Below, piece by piece: positions 25,725-34,691 of a stretch of DNA of 55,321 nt. The stretch lies in contig NZ_JACAPR010000020.1 in the NCBI RefSeq assembly GCF_013385635.1, forward strand, positions 1-55,321, in the 5' to 3' direction. The position numbers and the translations under genes were made by a program. The notes beneath the pieces are model-generated. The model was not told the origin of the DNA, searched no databases, and saw only the letters and a list, made by a program, of their open reading frames with translations. This DNA comes from Pseudomonas gingeri. GTDB taxonomy: Bacteria; Pseudomonadota; Gammaproteobacteria; Pseudomonadales; Pseudomonadaceae. Position 1 is the first letter of the stretch, and the number at the start of each line of letters is the position of its first letter.

Positions 25725-26351
25725 TCACTTTTTAACCGGTGTATCCCAGCATTCGGGATTAAGCGAGCATACGTTGTATTGCCGATCCATCAACGCCATG
25801 CGGTTGAGATGGGCATCAGTGGCGGCGTTCAGTGATTGCTCACTGGTGACCATGTAGCGCGCGGCTCTATCGCTCATGCGAGCACTCCATTGGCGCCGAA
25901 TCTTTTCATCCAAGGCTTTTGGTGACGTGGCCATGGCTTGAAGTGTACCGTCGTCTACTCGGCTCAACTCGTCGCGGTAGGTTTCGATGTACTGGGCTCG
26001 TGCGGCGTCGTGCTGGTGATTTAGGTCGTACTGGAGCGCTTCCAAGTTTTGCTTGTAAAGGGTCCAGTAACCGTCAGGCAGCACGCCACCGTCTTTCTTT
26101 CGTAGCGCGGCAATACGCCCATCGTTGTCGGTATTGGCGCTGAGTACCGGCTTGAGCGACGAGATGATAACGGGGTCATTGCTGATAATCTGGTTCATCA
26201 ACACAGTACGTAAACTAGTCTGAGGCAGACTCTGGCCCAGGGGCTCCACGTGGATCGGCTCCGCTGGTTTCAGGGAAACAGGTTGGCTCGCGCAACCTGT
26301 AACCAACAAGGCCAAAAAGAGGATCGACGAGAGTGGATGACGTAAAAACAT
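25725..26351 (-). CDS. Predicted lipoprotein
   Basis: 208 residues with a signal peptide and lipobox LVTGC (Cys at about residue 19) followed by Ala-Ser, which predicts lipidation and probably transfer to the outer membrane. The remainder is helical and polar, with no recognised domain. AACATA-type AT-rich sequence precedes the ATG. It is convergent with mobH and shares the gap that holds the mobH terminator. It may be the first chromosomal gene beyond the ICE, or island cargo. Not recognised beyond the lipoprotein class. Confidence 0.65.
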   Translation of the reverse strand: MFLRHPLSSILFLALLVTGCASQPVSLKPAEPIHVEPLGQSLPQTSLRTVLMNQIISNDPVIISSLKPVLSANTDNDGRIAALRKKDGGVLPDGYWTLYKQNLEALQYDLNHQHDAARAQYIETYRDELSRVDDGTLQAMATSPKALDEKIRRQWSARMSDRAARYMVTSEQSLNAATDAHLNRMALMDRQYNVCSLNPECWDTPVKK

Positions 26352-27102
26352 AAGCTACCCATGAGCATGGTTGGTTAGGGAATCGAGCATAACACCCGCC
26401 AATCGATAGTGTCATTTTGACATCCCTCCAGCCCTGTCAACCTTCCTGTTACCGGAGTGCAAGCCCGACTCCACTTATACTGCCTGCCGCCGCAAGGTCA
26501 GGATGTCAGCTCGGGTCGGCATCTGCCCGTCATGATAGACGTCTGTCGGCCAGAAGCAGCCCCTCACCATCTCACGCTATTCGTCGACTATAGGGGGCCT
26601 CTCAACCTTCAGTCCAAGCAATTCACCAGCGCAAAGCCTGCGAAGGTCATAAGTGTGAGCCGGTGACGTGTTTGAATATCGGGTTCACGATGACACCAGT
26701 TGCACACTGCTAAGCACCTCGGGCATAACCACCTGAGAGCGCCGCATCTTATTTTTCCGGTGTAAAACTACGATGCTTGGAAGCCGGCCTGGTTTTTGGG
26801 GCGGGGCTAAGGGTGAAAAATTATGTACGCGCCCTAATGGCAAAGGCCGGCAGTTAGACGCCCAGAGCAGCGCGGCTCGTCGATAGAGGCTGATTGCGGC
26901 ATTCCTGCCAGACTAATCTATGCAATGGGCGTTCATTCGTCGGCCTTCAATCACAGCCGGAGATAGCGAGACGGGTATTGCCTGGCATGAAATCTAGTTG
27001 ATGCGTACAAAAAGGCGGGAGCGGTGGCTTTCTAATGTTAGTGCAGCTACGCTGTCGCATACCGTGGGCGAACCACCCTTCAATCGAAGATAGAGAGCTT
27101 TG
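26352..27102. other. Gene-free gap of about 750 bases
   Basis: No coding sequence with a plausible start, ribosome site and composition is seen on either strand. It contains one dispersed repeat on the minus strand at 26540-26563 (GGGCTGCTTCTGGCCGACAG). A gap of this length after an ICE block could be a decayed region or hold the element boundary. No tRNA 3' end was recognised. Confidence 0.4.
26540..26563 (-). repeat. Dispersed intergenic repeat, copy 3
   Basis: Minus-strand GGGCTGCTTCTGGCCGACAG; shares CTGCTT-Y-TGGCCGA with copies at 4377, 25655 and 30349. Confidence 0.5.
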
Positions 27103-27969
27103 ATGTCCATTTTCATACCGCCGTGGATAAAGGTAGTCGTAGAAGGTGAATCCGGCGAGGTCAAGTACGCTCAATCACTATCTGATTTTTACCAAAAACC
27201 TTCGATCGACGTTCAGATTGCCACTTATGGCAGTACACTTTTGGATGTATTGATTGAAGAATCATATGTTTCTGAAAATCTTGTTCTGACTCATGTCTTA
27301 ACTGGAAATCACCATGCCGATGCGACTCGACTTATTGGCAGTATAGCCGAATCATTAGTTGTAAATCTGTGCAACAAATACCCGCAGGTTAATCGCACCT
27401 TAGGTATGCATGCTCGCTACGGAGTGCGGCCTCATAAGAAACTGGATGACTACATTGCAGTTGCTACAGGATCGGCACGAACCAAAAACTTGTTCAAGCA
27501 GCACTACAACCCAAGTGACACTCAAAGGGACATTGTATGGGTTGAAAAAGACAACACAGAAAACCAACTTTTTTGTATTGGTTCTAGTAGCGTGTCAGGA
27601 AAGCCAGCAGGCTTGCAAGTGAAAGCAAGCCATGATGGAATTAACTATGTTCTACCCACAATACAGGACTATCACTATCCTATTCTCTATTTTGATTTAA
27701 GTGGAGATTGGGGGGTCGTCAATAAAGCAGTTATGACTGAGTATCCGGGCAGCTCACTTATTCATCCGGACGAAATTCAGCACGAGATCAAACATATTCT
27801 TAAAGGGTATTTTGACATCATAGTTTCATTATTTAGAGGAGAAACAACTATCGAAAGGATTATACGAGATGCCAGATATAACGGGGACTCTGTACTGGGT
27901 TCAGGGGTGGATGCTTCAGAAGTGACAAGTCAATCTAAGATCATTTTGCCACCTTATATTAGCCGATAA
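27103..27969 (+). CDS. Unrecognised 288-residue protein, possible PD-(D/E)XK-like nuclease
   Basis: Start taken at the ATG 27103, not the TTG at 27100. The protein is soluble with no signal peptide. Not recognised. The order IGSIAESLVVNL (Glu in a helix) followed much later by a strand ending GLQVKAS resembles the helix-Glu ... (E/Q)xK pattern of the restriction-endonuclease fold; the match is loose and the middle Asp cannot be fixed. The gene is AT-rich compared with Pseudomonas core genes and stands alone between long gaps, as island cargo does. A defence nuclease is one reading among several. Confidence 0.6.
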   Translation: MSIFIPPWIKVVVEGESGEVKYAQSLSDFYQKPSIDVQIATYGSTLLDVLIEESYVSENLVLTHVLTGNHHADATRLIGSIAESLVVNLCNKYPQVNRTLGMHARYGVRPHKKLDDYIAVATGSARTKNLFKQHYNPSDTQRDIVWVEKDNTENQLFCIGSSSVSGKPAGLQVKASHDGINYVLPTIQDYHYPILYFDLSGDWGVVNKAVMTEYPGSSLIHPDEIQHEIKHILKGYFDIIVSLFRGETTIERIIRDARYNGDSVLGSGVDASEVTSQSKIILPPYISR

Positions 27970-28362
27970 AAGCTAGTGTGCCTCGGGGAAGTACATGAGT
28001 GGTGTGCGATTCTAGTGATGCATAGAAAAGGGACACAAGGGCCTTCCGCGACGAGCCCTTTTATCAACGCTTAGCTTCGTTCGCCCTGAACACTTTGACC
28101 ATGGCTTCTTATGGTTAACTGAACCCCTGCAATGGCTCGTTAGCAGCCGTTCACGACAGGCTGCTTCCGACCCATTGCAGCCCTTCACGCCGGGCGACAA
28201 TCTGCCAGAAGCGGACGATCATAAAAGGCAGCTTTCGACCATCTCAGCGTTGGCATTGCTATCGCTGCGCGCGAAGCCGCTGCGCTAAACTGGCGAGCGG
28301 CTTCGCGGACGAGTGCCAGGCGAGCCGAGGGGAAGAATTAATCTTCCCAGCGTCCTTAACTG
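27970..28362. other. Gap holding a large palindrome
   Basis: No gene supported. The main content is the palindromic element at 28124-28183 and a short direct-repeat-like stretch near 28200-28240. Confidence 0.4.
28124..28183. repeat. Nested perfect palindromic element
   Basis: CTGCAATGG (28127-28135) pairs with CCATTGCAG (28172-28180) and AGCAGCC (28142-28148) pairs with GGCTGCT (28159-28165), with one common centre at 28153.5 and equal 6-base spacers. The right half resembles the dispersed CTGCTT-type repeat found elsewhere in the window. It looks like a REP-type intergenic element or a transposable miniature element. Confidence 0.6.
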
Positions 28363-30132
28363 CTACTCGACTAGACCACCAGGCTCGCCGAACAAGTATT
28401 TTCCTGTATACCAAATCGACCGCCCAACGTTGTGAATTAGCTGCTCTCCTTGCCGTAAGGGCGAGTTATCTTCATTGACGCCCGCGAGCTTGATCGCATC
28501 TGTAACCTTCGAACCAGTAGGGTGCGCATCTCCCACTCGCATGTCATAAGCACCGGCAATTTCAGCAAACACTCGCTGGGCGCCGTCGGTTCCAATACTC
28601 TGAGCCAGGATACTTTGTAGCAATTTATTCGAGCCAAGCTTATCTTTCTCCGCGTGTGTAGAAAGCTTGCGTAATTCGCGCACGTTGAGTCTGTCCGAGA
28701 ATACTCGAATAATATCTTTGGCCAATCTGAGTAGGGTTGGTCTATCCTTGCTCGAAAATCTAGATATTTGTTGTCCGGCCTCGGTGTCATTAATGTCATG
28801 GGTAAATAAGGATATATTGTATTTTTCCCGAAACCCATCCTCTAGAAGCCTCATGCTTCCAAAGAATAGTTCTTCAACCGCATGTGTAGATGCTGGTTTT
28901 GCCTTTACCTGCGATTCTAGCAACTCGCTTGAGACTTTCCCTTCTGGAGCAGTGTTATGTGCTGCCCAAACATGTTGTTCCCACGAGGCCAAGCGTGCGA
29001 TGTCATTGGCGTAGACAGTAATCAGGTCAGCGCTATTGATCCCAAAGTGAGTTTTATACCCTGATGTGGACTGAATAGCCCCAGTTTCGCCAGTGTACCA
29101 GGTCAACTTAAAGCCGCGGTTATTCAGAAGCTCAGTGACAACGCTCGCCCGAAACCATAACCAACGACCGATGTCCTCGTTCCTAAGCGCCCGTGATGGC
29201 ATTCGAGTTCCATCAGTTTCCACGATGAATTGAGGGAGGTTCTGATCGGTATCTCCACGAACGCGCTGGCTTTTTGATTGGTGGTCGACCCACTCCTCCC
29301 GCCAAAACTCACCCTCGACTCGAACGCCTGCATAGCCTCCACGTTGCCCATCGGAGCTTTCATGGCCTGTGTTCGTATCATTTTCAGGCCCCATCACCGG
29401 AGCGTCTTCATCCTCATCGACGTCCGTCCTCCAAGCACGAAACATCGCCCAGCTTCCCCCGAACACGTCATTGAGATCCCTAACGATTAGCTCGAACCTG
29501 CCGTTATCTCTTTCCTCGCTTCGTGTTTGCAAATTTGAATAATTGCTATTCTGCAAAGCGGCGACATTTTCTACTCTCTGTCGATAATACGATAGGCGAA
29601 GTGACAAATTTCTAGCTGCCAAATAATCAATTAGAAACTCTCTTTTTATCTCAATAAGACGATGTTCGCCGTTCGCGTCGAAGGTTTCGCGAGCTACTAC
29701 TACGAAGTTTTCTTCAGGTCTAACCCAGTTATCACCTTCTTTGATGAGACGCAGCGCAACGATGAGATCCGGACTCAATATCCATTTATTGCCACCTATG
29801 ACGGGTTGCGGCAGCACGTAAACCAAGTTAAAGCCGATCGGCTCTTTATCGTTATATTGATATTGATCGATTGACGCATAATATCCATCTTCGTACGCAT
29901 ACGGGGCGACCGTGTGCCCTATTCCTATGTCGCTCCAGCCAAGGCGCTCTTCTACAAAGACTCGATGTTCTGGAGGGAATGCAACCGAGCCACAACCGAA
30001 ATACTCACTGACATGACCTATCTCTTTTAAATCTCCTTTCTTGTCTTCTACAGACGCTCTCAAAGGAACCCATGTCGCGTTACAAAATACTCTGCGAGTT
30101 TCTTTGGTTTGGAGAATCCACTCTTCATTCAT
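28363..30132 (-). CDS. Unrecognised large protein with HEPN-like R-x4-H motif
   Basis: 589 residues from the ATG at 30132, chosen because GGAAG stands 7 bases before it; upstream in-frame ATGs at 30153 and 30198 lack a clear site (the longest form has 611 residues). No signal peptide or membrane helix. The N-terminal two thirds are not recognised. A DVDEDEDAP acidic stretch interrupts the middle. Near the C-terminus YDMRVGDAHPTGS contains R-x4-H, the catalytic signature of HEPN RNases, in a helical context, 58 residues from the end. Moderate GC and an isolated position point to island cargo, perhaps abortive-infection type defence; this is inference only. Confidence 0.65.
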   Translation of the reverse strand: MNEEWILQTKETRRVFCNATWVPLRASVEDKKGDLKEIGHVSEYFGCGSVAFPPEHRVFVEERLGWSDIGIGHTVAPYAYEDGYYASIDQYQYNDKEPIGFNLVYVLPQPVIGGNKWILSPDLIVALRLIKEGDNWVRPEENFVVVARETFDANGEHRLIEIKREFLIDYLAARNLSLRLSYYRQRVENVAALQNSNYSNLQTRSEERDNGRFELIVRDLNDVFGGSWAMFRAWRTDVDEDEDAPVMGPENDTNTGHESSDGQRGGYAGVRVEGEFWREEWVDHQSKSQRVRGDTDQNLPQFIVETDGTRMPSRALRNEDIGRWLWFRASVVTELLNNRGFKLTWYTGETGAIQSTSGYKTHFGINSADLITVYANDIARLASWEQHVWAAHNTAPEGKVSSELLESQVKAKPASTHAVEELFFGSMRLLEDGFREKYNISLFTHDINDTEAGQQISRFSSKDRPTLLRLAKDIIRVFSDRLNVRELRKLSTHAEKDKLGSNKLLQSILAQSIGTDGAQRVFAEIAGAYDMRVGDAHPTGSKVTDAIKLAGVNEDNSPLRQGEQLIHNVGRSIWYTGKYLFGEPGGLVE

Positions 30133-30198
30133 GGTTGAACTTCCGTTATTCATAATAGCGTTTGGTAATAAAAGAGTGCCCTTCGCTTTGTTTAGCAT

Positions 30199-30763
30199 TT
30201 TAGCTCGCGACTGGTTGGCATCGGTGCGCAGGCTACTCAGGATGCCAGGGCTGAGGATAGAGTAGCAACGCGCCTAGCCTTCGAGGGGCTAACAGTTGTA
30301 TGGATCTGCTGGTGCTCAAACGGGGAAGGAACTGCGTTCAACGGAAGTCCGCTTTTGGCCGATTTCTGCCGGTTACGAGCGATAGAAAACAGCCAGATAT
30401 CCCCCTGGTATGGCTATCGCGTGTCGGTCGTGCTGGGAGTCCAACCCTCGTAGAGGTTGCATCTTGAGCCAGCCGCGTGCGGCATACATCGAGGTGAAGT
30501 CGAGCGCCTGTGCATCCGCCGAGGTGGCGATGGCGTTCGTCGGGATAGAGACCGACACCGGAGACGCCGTACGTGCCGGCCACGCCAGGCGCTTCCTCAT
30601 GGAGAGGCATGACGTCATGACTATCCAGGGCCGCACTCCTGATGGCTCGACCGCTTGAGCCCACAGTTCGAAGAAGCCTTATACTGGCGATCCGCAGCAA
30701 GACTTCATCGCGAATACGGCGAATGGAAAAGGACCTGCATTCACTGAGCAAGAGAACGCCCCC
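30199..30763. other. Gap of about 560 bases
   Basis: No gene is supported. Short open frames on both strands around 30370-30660 overlap each other and none has a convincing start. One dispersed repeat lies at 30349-30370. Confidence 0.35.
30349..30370 (+). repeat. Dispersed intergenic repeat, copy 4
   Basis: CCGCTTTTGGCCGATTTCTG; shares GCTTTTGGCCGATT with copy 1 at 4377-4400. Confidence 0.5.
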
Positions 30764-31354
30764 ATGTTATCTGCACAACAAGCCTGCACTATCGTGCTCG
30801 CCCTATACGACGGCGTTCTCAGGGATGGAGAACCTGAGCGTTTTGTCATTCAGTCTTGTGAGCTGTCCGCGAATGGCGACTACTGGGTGGTTCGTAGCAA
30901 TAGCGAAGATTGTGTCGTGCGCGGTATGACGGAATATTGCTACGTCGGCGTCGACGCCCACTTGGTCGACGTCATTAGCGGAGCGATTGAGACGGTCGCC
31001 AGTGGTGGCAGTGTTGAGGAATACCTGCAAGACCTGTATGACCTGCGTGCGGCGGCAGGTCATTTGTATGTGCTGACCCCAGCATTTTTCGTCGACGATA
31101 AACCCGCGATGATCAACTTGCGGCAAAAACTGGCGCGCACCTATCCGCAAACGCTGACTCTGCTTTCAGGAGAGCGCCGGCAATGGCTCACCGGTAGGCG
31201 CAGGCACCTTCAAGATGCACAGCGACTGCTGGCGGACCACGGGGTAGCGACAAATGTCGAACTGTTACCCGACGCGACTGGAGCGATATGCATAGGGGTC
31301 GAACATTGGCACATCGATGCCGTGCTCAAGGCCATTCGCAACAGACTGCTCTAA
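30764..31354 (+). CDS. Unrecognised 196-residue protein, YrhB/Imm35-like N-terminus
   Basis: Soluble, no signal peptide. The N-terminal 60 residues (ANGDYWVVRSNSEDCVVRGMTEYCYVGVDAHLVDVISGAI) are laid out like YrhB/immunity-35-type domains, where a strand with YWVVxxNS precedes a glycine-rich turn and a residual D-x-x-x-G. The similarity is weak. The C-terminal half (LRQKLARTYPQTLTLLSGERRQWLTGRRRHL) is helical and basic. A moderate AAGAGAA ribosome site precedes the ATG. It could be an orphan immunity protein, but no partner toxin is seen nearby. Confidence 0.5.
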   Translation: MLSAQQACTIVLALYDGVLRDGEPERFVIQSCELSANGDYWVVRSNSEDCVVRGMTEYCYVGVDAHLVDVISGAIETVASGGSVEEYLQDLYDLRAAAGHLYVLTPAFFVDDKPAMINLRQKLARTYPQTLTLLSGERRQWLTGRRRHLQDAQRLLADHGVATNVELLPDATGAICIGVEHWHIDAVLKAIRNRLL

Positions 31355-31477
31355 ACGCCCGGTGTTCTCAATCGGCCTCGTCACTGCCTGACGAAGACAG
31401 CTTGGCATGCTATATCAACTGCTACGCTTTTCGGCGTGCCAACACGCTGCAGCAACCCATTACAAAGGTGCATCATC

Positions 31478-31987
31478 ATGACGACCCAACCCCATTCGGC
31501 CGGCTGGCGTTTCAAGCTGGGTATCGTGATTCTTTGTCTCATGCTGGGATCGTGGCTGATGGTTCCACTGGTGGCTGCCTTGGGTATGCCGGGGTCAAGA
31601 ATTGCCGCGCTGACGGGTATCCTGTTTATCAGTAACAAGGTCCTGCTGATCCTGGTTATCGCTGTCATGGGCAAGGCAGGGTTCCAGCAGTTGAAGCGCA
31701 GCGTGTTCGGCTACGTGACGTCACTGGCACCGAGCCTGGACACTGAAGTTGGCCCGGTGCGGCATCGCGTCGGTCTCGTCATGTTTTGCCTGCCGCTGAT
31801 CGCGGCCCTTCTTGAACCCTACGTCGATATTATCTGGCCGGGGCTGCGGCCAAACCTCTGGCAGTTTCAGCTGTTGGGCGATCTCATGCTGATCGGCAGT
31901 TTTTTTGTGCTGGGGGGCAATTTCTGGGACAAGGTGCGAGCCTTGTTCATTCGCACCGCGCGAGTGGCCACTACCGAAGCGGCGTGA
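31478..31987 (+). CDS. Transporter suffix domain-containing membrane protein
   Basis: 169 residues from the ATG at 31478, with AAAGGTG 8 bases upstream. Four hydrophobic helices: about residues 13-35 (LGIVILCLMLGSWLMVPLVA), 43-66, 98-116 and 136-152. The length and the LLGDLMLIGSFFVLGGNFWDKVRALF end fit the small family named transporter suffix domain, which occurs both alone and at the end of some transporters. Role unknown. Core-genome composition. It marks the return to ordinary chromosome after the island-like stretch. Confidence 0.7.
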   Translation: MTTQPHSAGWRFKLGIVILCLMLGSWLMVPLVAALGMPGSRIAALTGILFISNKVLLILVIAVMGKAGFQQLKRSVFGYVTSLAPSLDTEVGPVRHRVGLVMFCLPLIAALLEPYVDIIWPGLRPNLWQFQLLGDLMLIGSFFVLGGNFWDKVRALFIRTARVATTEAA

Positions 31988-32093
31988 CCTGCCTCCTGGC
32001 AAGCGTGGTCCATGGCGAGGCCGTGACCCAGAAAGTCTGGTTCAATATTTGAGTCTGGTATCATTCCAGCCTCTGCAAACCGAGTAGAAATAC

Positions 32094-32255
32094 ATGAATC
32101 GCCGTAAAAAAATAAAGCAGCTTCTGGATGCTCACGCCAAAAAGGCCAGTGCCAAGCTGGCACCGAAGAACAAGCCTAAATACATCAGCAAGGCTGATCG
32201 CTTGAAACTGGATGCCGAGTCCAGTCAGGACTCGATTATTTCCTCTGAAAGCTGA
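32094..32255 (+). CDS. DUF2986 family small basic protein
   Basis: 53 residues, opening MNRRKKIKQLLDAHAKKA and continuing KPKYISKADRLKL, the two conserved blocks of DUF2986, a family of short lysine-rich proteins of gamma-proteobacteria. Function unknown; the charge suggests binding to nucleic acid. The end at 32255 is fixed by TGA. Confidence 0.75.
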   Translation: MNRRKKIKQLLDAHAKKASAKLAPKNKPKYISKADRLKLDAESSQDSIISSES

Positions 32256-32313
32256 TCCATGTATTTCAAGCGCCATCGCTCACTGAGCACTGATATCGCT
32301 GACCACGCAGAAC

Positions 32314-33708
32314 TCAATCCACCGCAATCAAACTGTCCTTGCACTCCAGAATCAACCGCGCCCCGGCCCGGTCACTGGTACCGATCTCCAGGCTGAAGCC
32401 GTGCAGATTGATGATCGCCGCGACAATCGATAACCCGAGCCCAAAGCCGCTGTGCTGGCTACCGTCGTCGCAGCGATAGAAGCGCTGGAACACCGCGTCG
32501 CGCTCGGACGGCGGTATGCCGGGACCCGAGTCCATCACTTCGATCCGTGTGCTGCCGCCATCGTTGGCTGCCAGCAACACCACCTCACCGCCCGGTGGGG
32601 TGAATTTGATCGAGTTGCTGAGCAGGTTCGCCAGTGCCTCGAACAGCAGGGCGCGGTCGCCGGTGATAAACGGCAGCGCCTCCGGCAGGTCCAGGCGCAT
32701 GCTGATTTCCGCCTCTTCGGCCAGTGGCAGGTAGAAGTCGTACAGCTCGCGTAGCAAAGGCAACGGGTCGAGCACGACAAAACCCGAGCGGCGTTGATGG
32801 TCTTCCAGCTCGGAAATCCGCAACAGTCCCTTGAAGCGGGCCATCAGGGTGTCGGTTTCGGCGATCACGCCGTCCAATTGCAGGGCCTCGGGCGAGTCTT
32901 CCGGGGCCTGTTGCTGGATGCGGTAGAGCTGGGCACGCAGGCGGGTGAGGGGCGTGCGCAGGTCGTGGGCGATGTTGTCGCAGACGCCCTTGACCTCGTT
33001 CATCAGCCGTTCGATACGGTCGAGCATGGCGTTGACGATGGCCGCCAGCATATCCAGTTCGTCCCGTCGGTTGGACAGCGGCAGGCGATGACCGAGGTCG
33101 CCGGCGACGATGGCCTCGGCGCTGGCCTGGATCGCCCGGATCCGGCGGATCGGTTGCCGCCTGAGCAGGTGCCAGCCGGCCACGCCGGGCAGGATGGTCA
33201 GCGACACCGCCCAGAACAGCGCGTGCAGGATGATCCGGGTCACGCCGAACAACGAGCCGTTGTCGCGCACCAGCAGCAACCAGCTGCCGTCATGGGTCTG
33301 GGTGGCGACGGCGTCGCAGCTGTCCTGGGGCAGGTTGGGGTCGTCGGAGTCGATGCAGTTGGCCAGTTCGTGGATGCGGCCGTCCATGATCAGGTCCGGC
33401 GGCATTTCCAGGATTGGCCCGCTGAGGTGCATTTTCTGCGCATTGAACAGGCCGTAGGCGTCCACGCCACGCATGTCGAAGGTCATGCTGGTGGTCAGGG
33501 CGTCCACCAGCTGCTGGCCCTGGAAGCGTGAGAACAGATGCTGGCGCTGCATCAGCGAATGCCGCGCCAGGGTGTTGAGGTAACCGGAAACCTCGTAATA
33601 GAGCACGCCCATCAGGCTGCAGCTCCAGGCCACGAACAGAAAACTGTACAGCGCCAGCATACGGCTGGTGGACGAGCGCCAGCCCTTAGAGGGGTTCGGC
33701 AATGACAT
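32314..33708 (-). CDS. Sensor histidine kinase
   Basis: 464 residues. Two membrane helices (about 17-38 and 157-178) flank a periplasmic sensor of about 115 residues with an odd pair of cysteines (ANCIDSDDPNLPQDSC). A HAMP domain, the phospho-acceptor H-box AHDLRTPLTRLRAQ and a HATPase with N-box LANLLSNSIKFTPPGGEV, G1 DSGPGIP and G2 GFGLGLSIV follow. It starts inside the end of its response-regulator gene (23-base overlap), so the pair is co-translated. Input signal unknown. The divergent neighbour is opgD, which is a candidate target but nothing proves it. Confidence 0.92.
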   Translation of the reverse strand: MSLPNPSKGWRSSTSRMLALYSFLFVAWSCSLMGVLYYEVSGYLNTLARHSLMQRQHLFSRFQGQQLVDALTTSMTFDMRGVDAYGLFNAQKMHLSGPILEMPPDLIMDGRIHELANCIDSDDPNLPQDSCDAVATQTHDGSWLLLVRDNGSLFGVTRIILHALFWAVSLTILPGVAGWHLLRRQPIRRIRAIQASAEAIVAGDLGHRLPLSNRRDELDMLAAIVNAMLDRIERLMNEVKGVCDNIAHDLRTPLTRLRAQLYRIQQQAPEDSPEALQLDGVIAETDTLMARFKGLLRISELEDHQRRSGFVVLDPLPLLRELYDFYLPLAEEAEISMRLDLPEALPFITGDRALLFEALANLLSNSIKFTPPGGEVVLLAANDGGSTRIEVMDSGPGIPPSERDAVFQRFYRCDDGSQHSGFGLGLSIVAAIINLHGFSLEIGTSDRAGARLILECKDSLIAVD

Positions 33709-34369
33709 AACCCGAGCCTCGCACGGTGCGGATCAGTGGCGCCAGGCCCGGACCGTCGATTTTCTTGCGCAGGCGACCGATATGCACGTCGATGAGGTTG
33801 GTGCCCGGGTCGAAATGATAACCCCAGACTTCCTCGAAGATCATCATCCGCGACAGGATCTGCCCGGTGTTGCGCATCAGGAATTCCAGCAGCTTGTACT
33901 CGGTGGGCAGCAGGCTCAGCAGTTGCTCGGCCCGGGAGGCTTCGCGGCTGATCAGGTTGAGTTCCAGGTCGGCGACCCGCAGCGAGGTTTCGAATTCCCG
34001 CGCCGGGCTCTTGCGCCGCAGCAGTACTTCCACCCGCGCGGCCATTTCGTCCGAGGCGAACGGCTTGGTCAGGTAGTCGTCGCCGCCGGCCCGCAGTCCG
34101 CGCACGCGCTCGTCGACATCGGACAGGGCACTGATCATCAGGATCGGCGTGGCGACGCCGATGGTCCGCAGGGTAGTGACGATGGCCAGGCCGTCGAGCT
34201 CCGGCAGCATGCGATCGAGGGTGATCAGGTCATAGTCGCCGCTCACGGCGCGCACCAGGCCCTCACGGCCATTGTCCACCCAATCCACTTCAAGCCCGTG
34301 GCTGCTCAGCTCGGCCACGATTTCCTTGGCGGTTACAGCATCATCTTCGATGGTCAGGATGCGGGTCAT
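33686..34369 (-). CDS. OmpR-family response regulator
   Basis: 227 residues from the ATG at 34369 (GAGGCA upstream). Receiver domain with the acidic pair EDD (residues 8-10), phospho-acceptor Asp in LITLDRMLPELDG, Thr/Ser in MISALSD and Lys in LTKPF. The C-terminal winged helix (LLPTEYKLLEFLMRNTGQILSR ... IDVHIGRLRKKI ... IRTVRGSGYVI) is OmpR/PhoB type. It is the first gene of the two-gene unit with the sensor kinase. The 320 bases to the divergent opgD hold no further gene. Confidence 0.93.
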   Translation of the reverse strand: MTRILTIEDDAVTAKEIVAELSSHGLEVDWVDNGREGLVRAVSGDYDLITLDRMLPELDGLAIVTTLRTIGVATPILMISALSDVDERVRGLRAGGDDYLTKPFASDEMAARVEVLLRRKSPAREFETSLRVADLELNLISREASRAEQLLSLLPTEYKLLEFLMRNTGQILSRMMIFEEVWGYHFDPGTNLIDVHIGRLRKKIDGPGLAPLIRTVRGSGYVIAEPL

Positions 34370-34691
34370 TGCAGTTGCCTCGTACGAACCTTCACAGCAG
34401 GTGTGGGATTTTGCCAAGAAAGAGGTGAAGACTTTCTGAATAAATCTTCATGTCGGTCCTGGCGGTCGCTAAGGGGGCGCCCCGAAATCGGATCAGGGCT
34501 AGAAACATCTAGCCACACCTTTGCTGAATGGAGGCTGTCGTCAAGTTTTGCAAAGCCATTGCGAACGTTCATCAGGATTTGGTATCTGTTTGTCGGTAGC
34601 CGCGTTTGCTCGCCGTCATGAGCGAATGCTTCTTTAGTCCGGTGCCGTGCAGCCGCCAGGCATCCGGAATGTCCCCAGTACAGGTCTCTTT

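Noticed and set aside
30373..30660. Small gene on either strand in the gap before 30764
   Set aside because: Overlapping frames on both strands, none with a ribosome site or recognisable family; left as non-coding.
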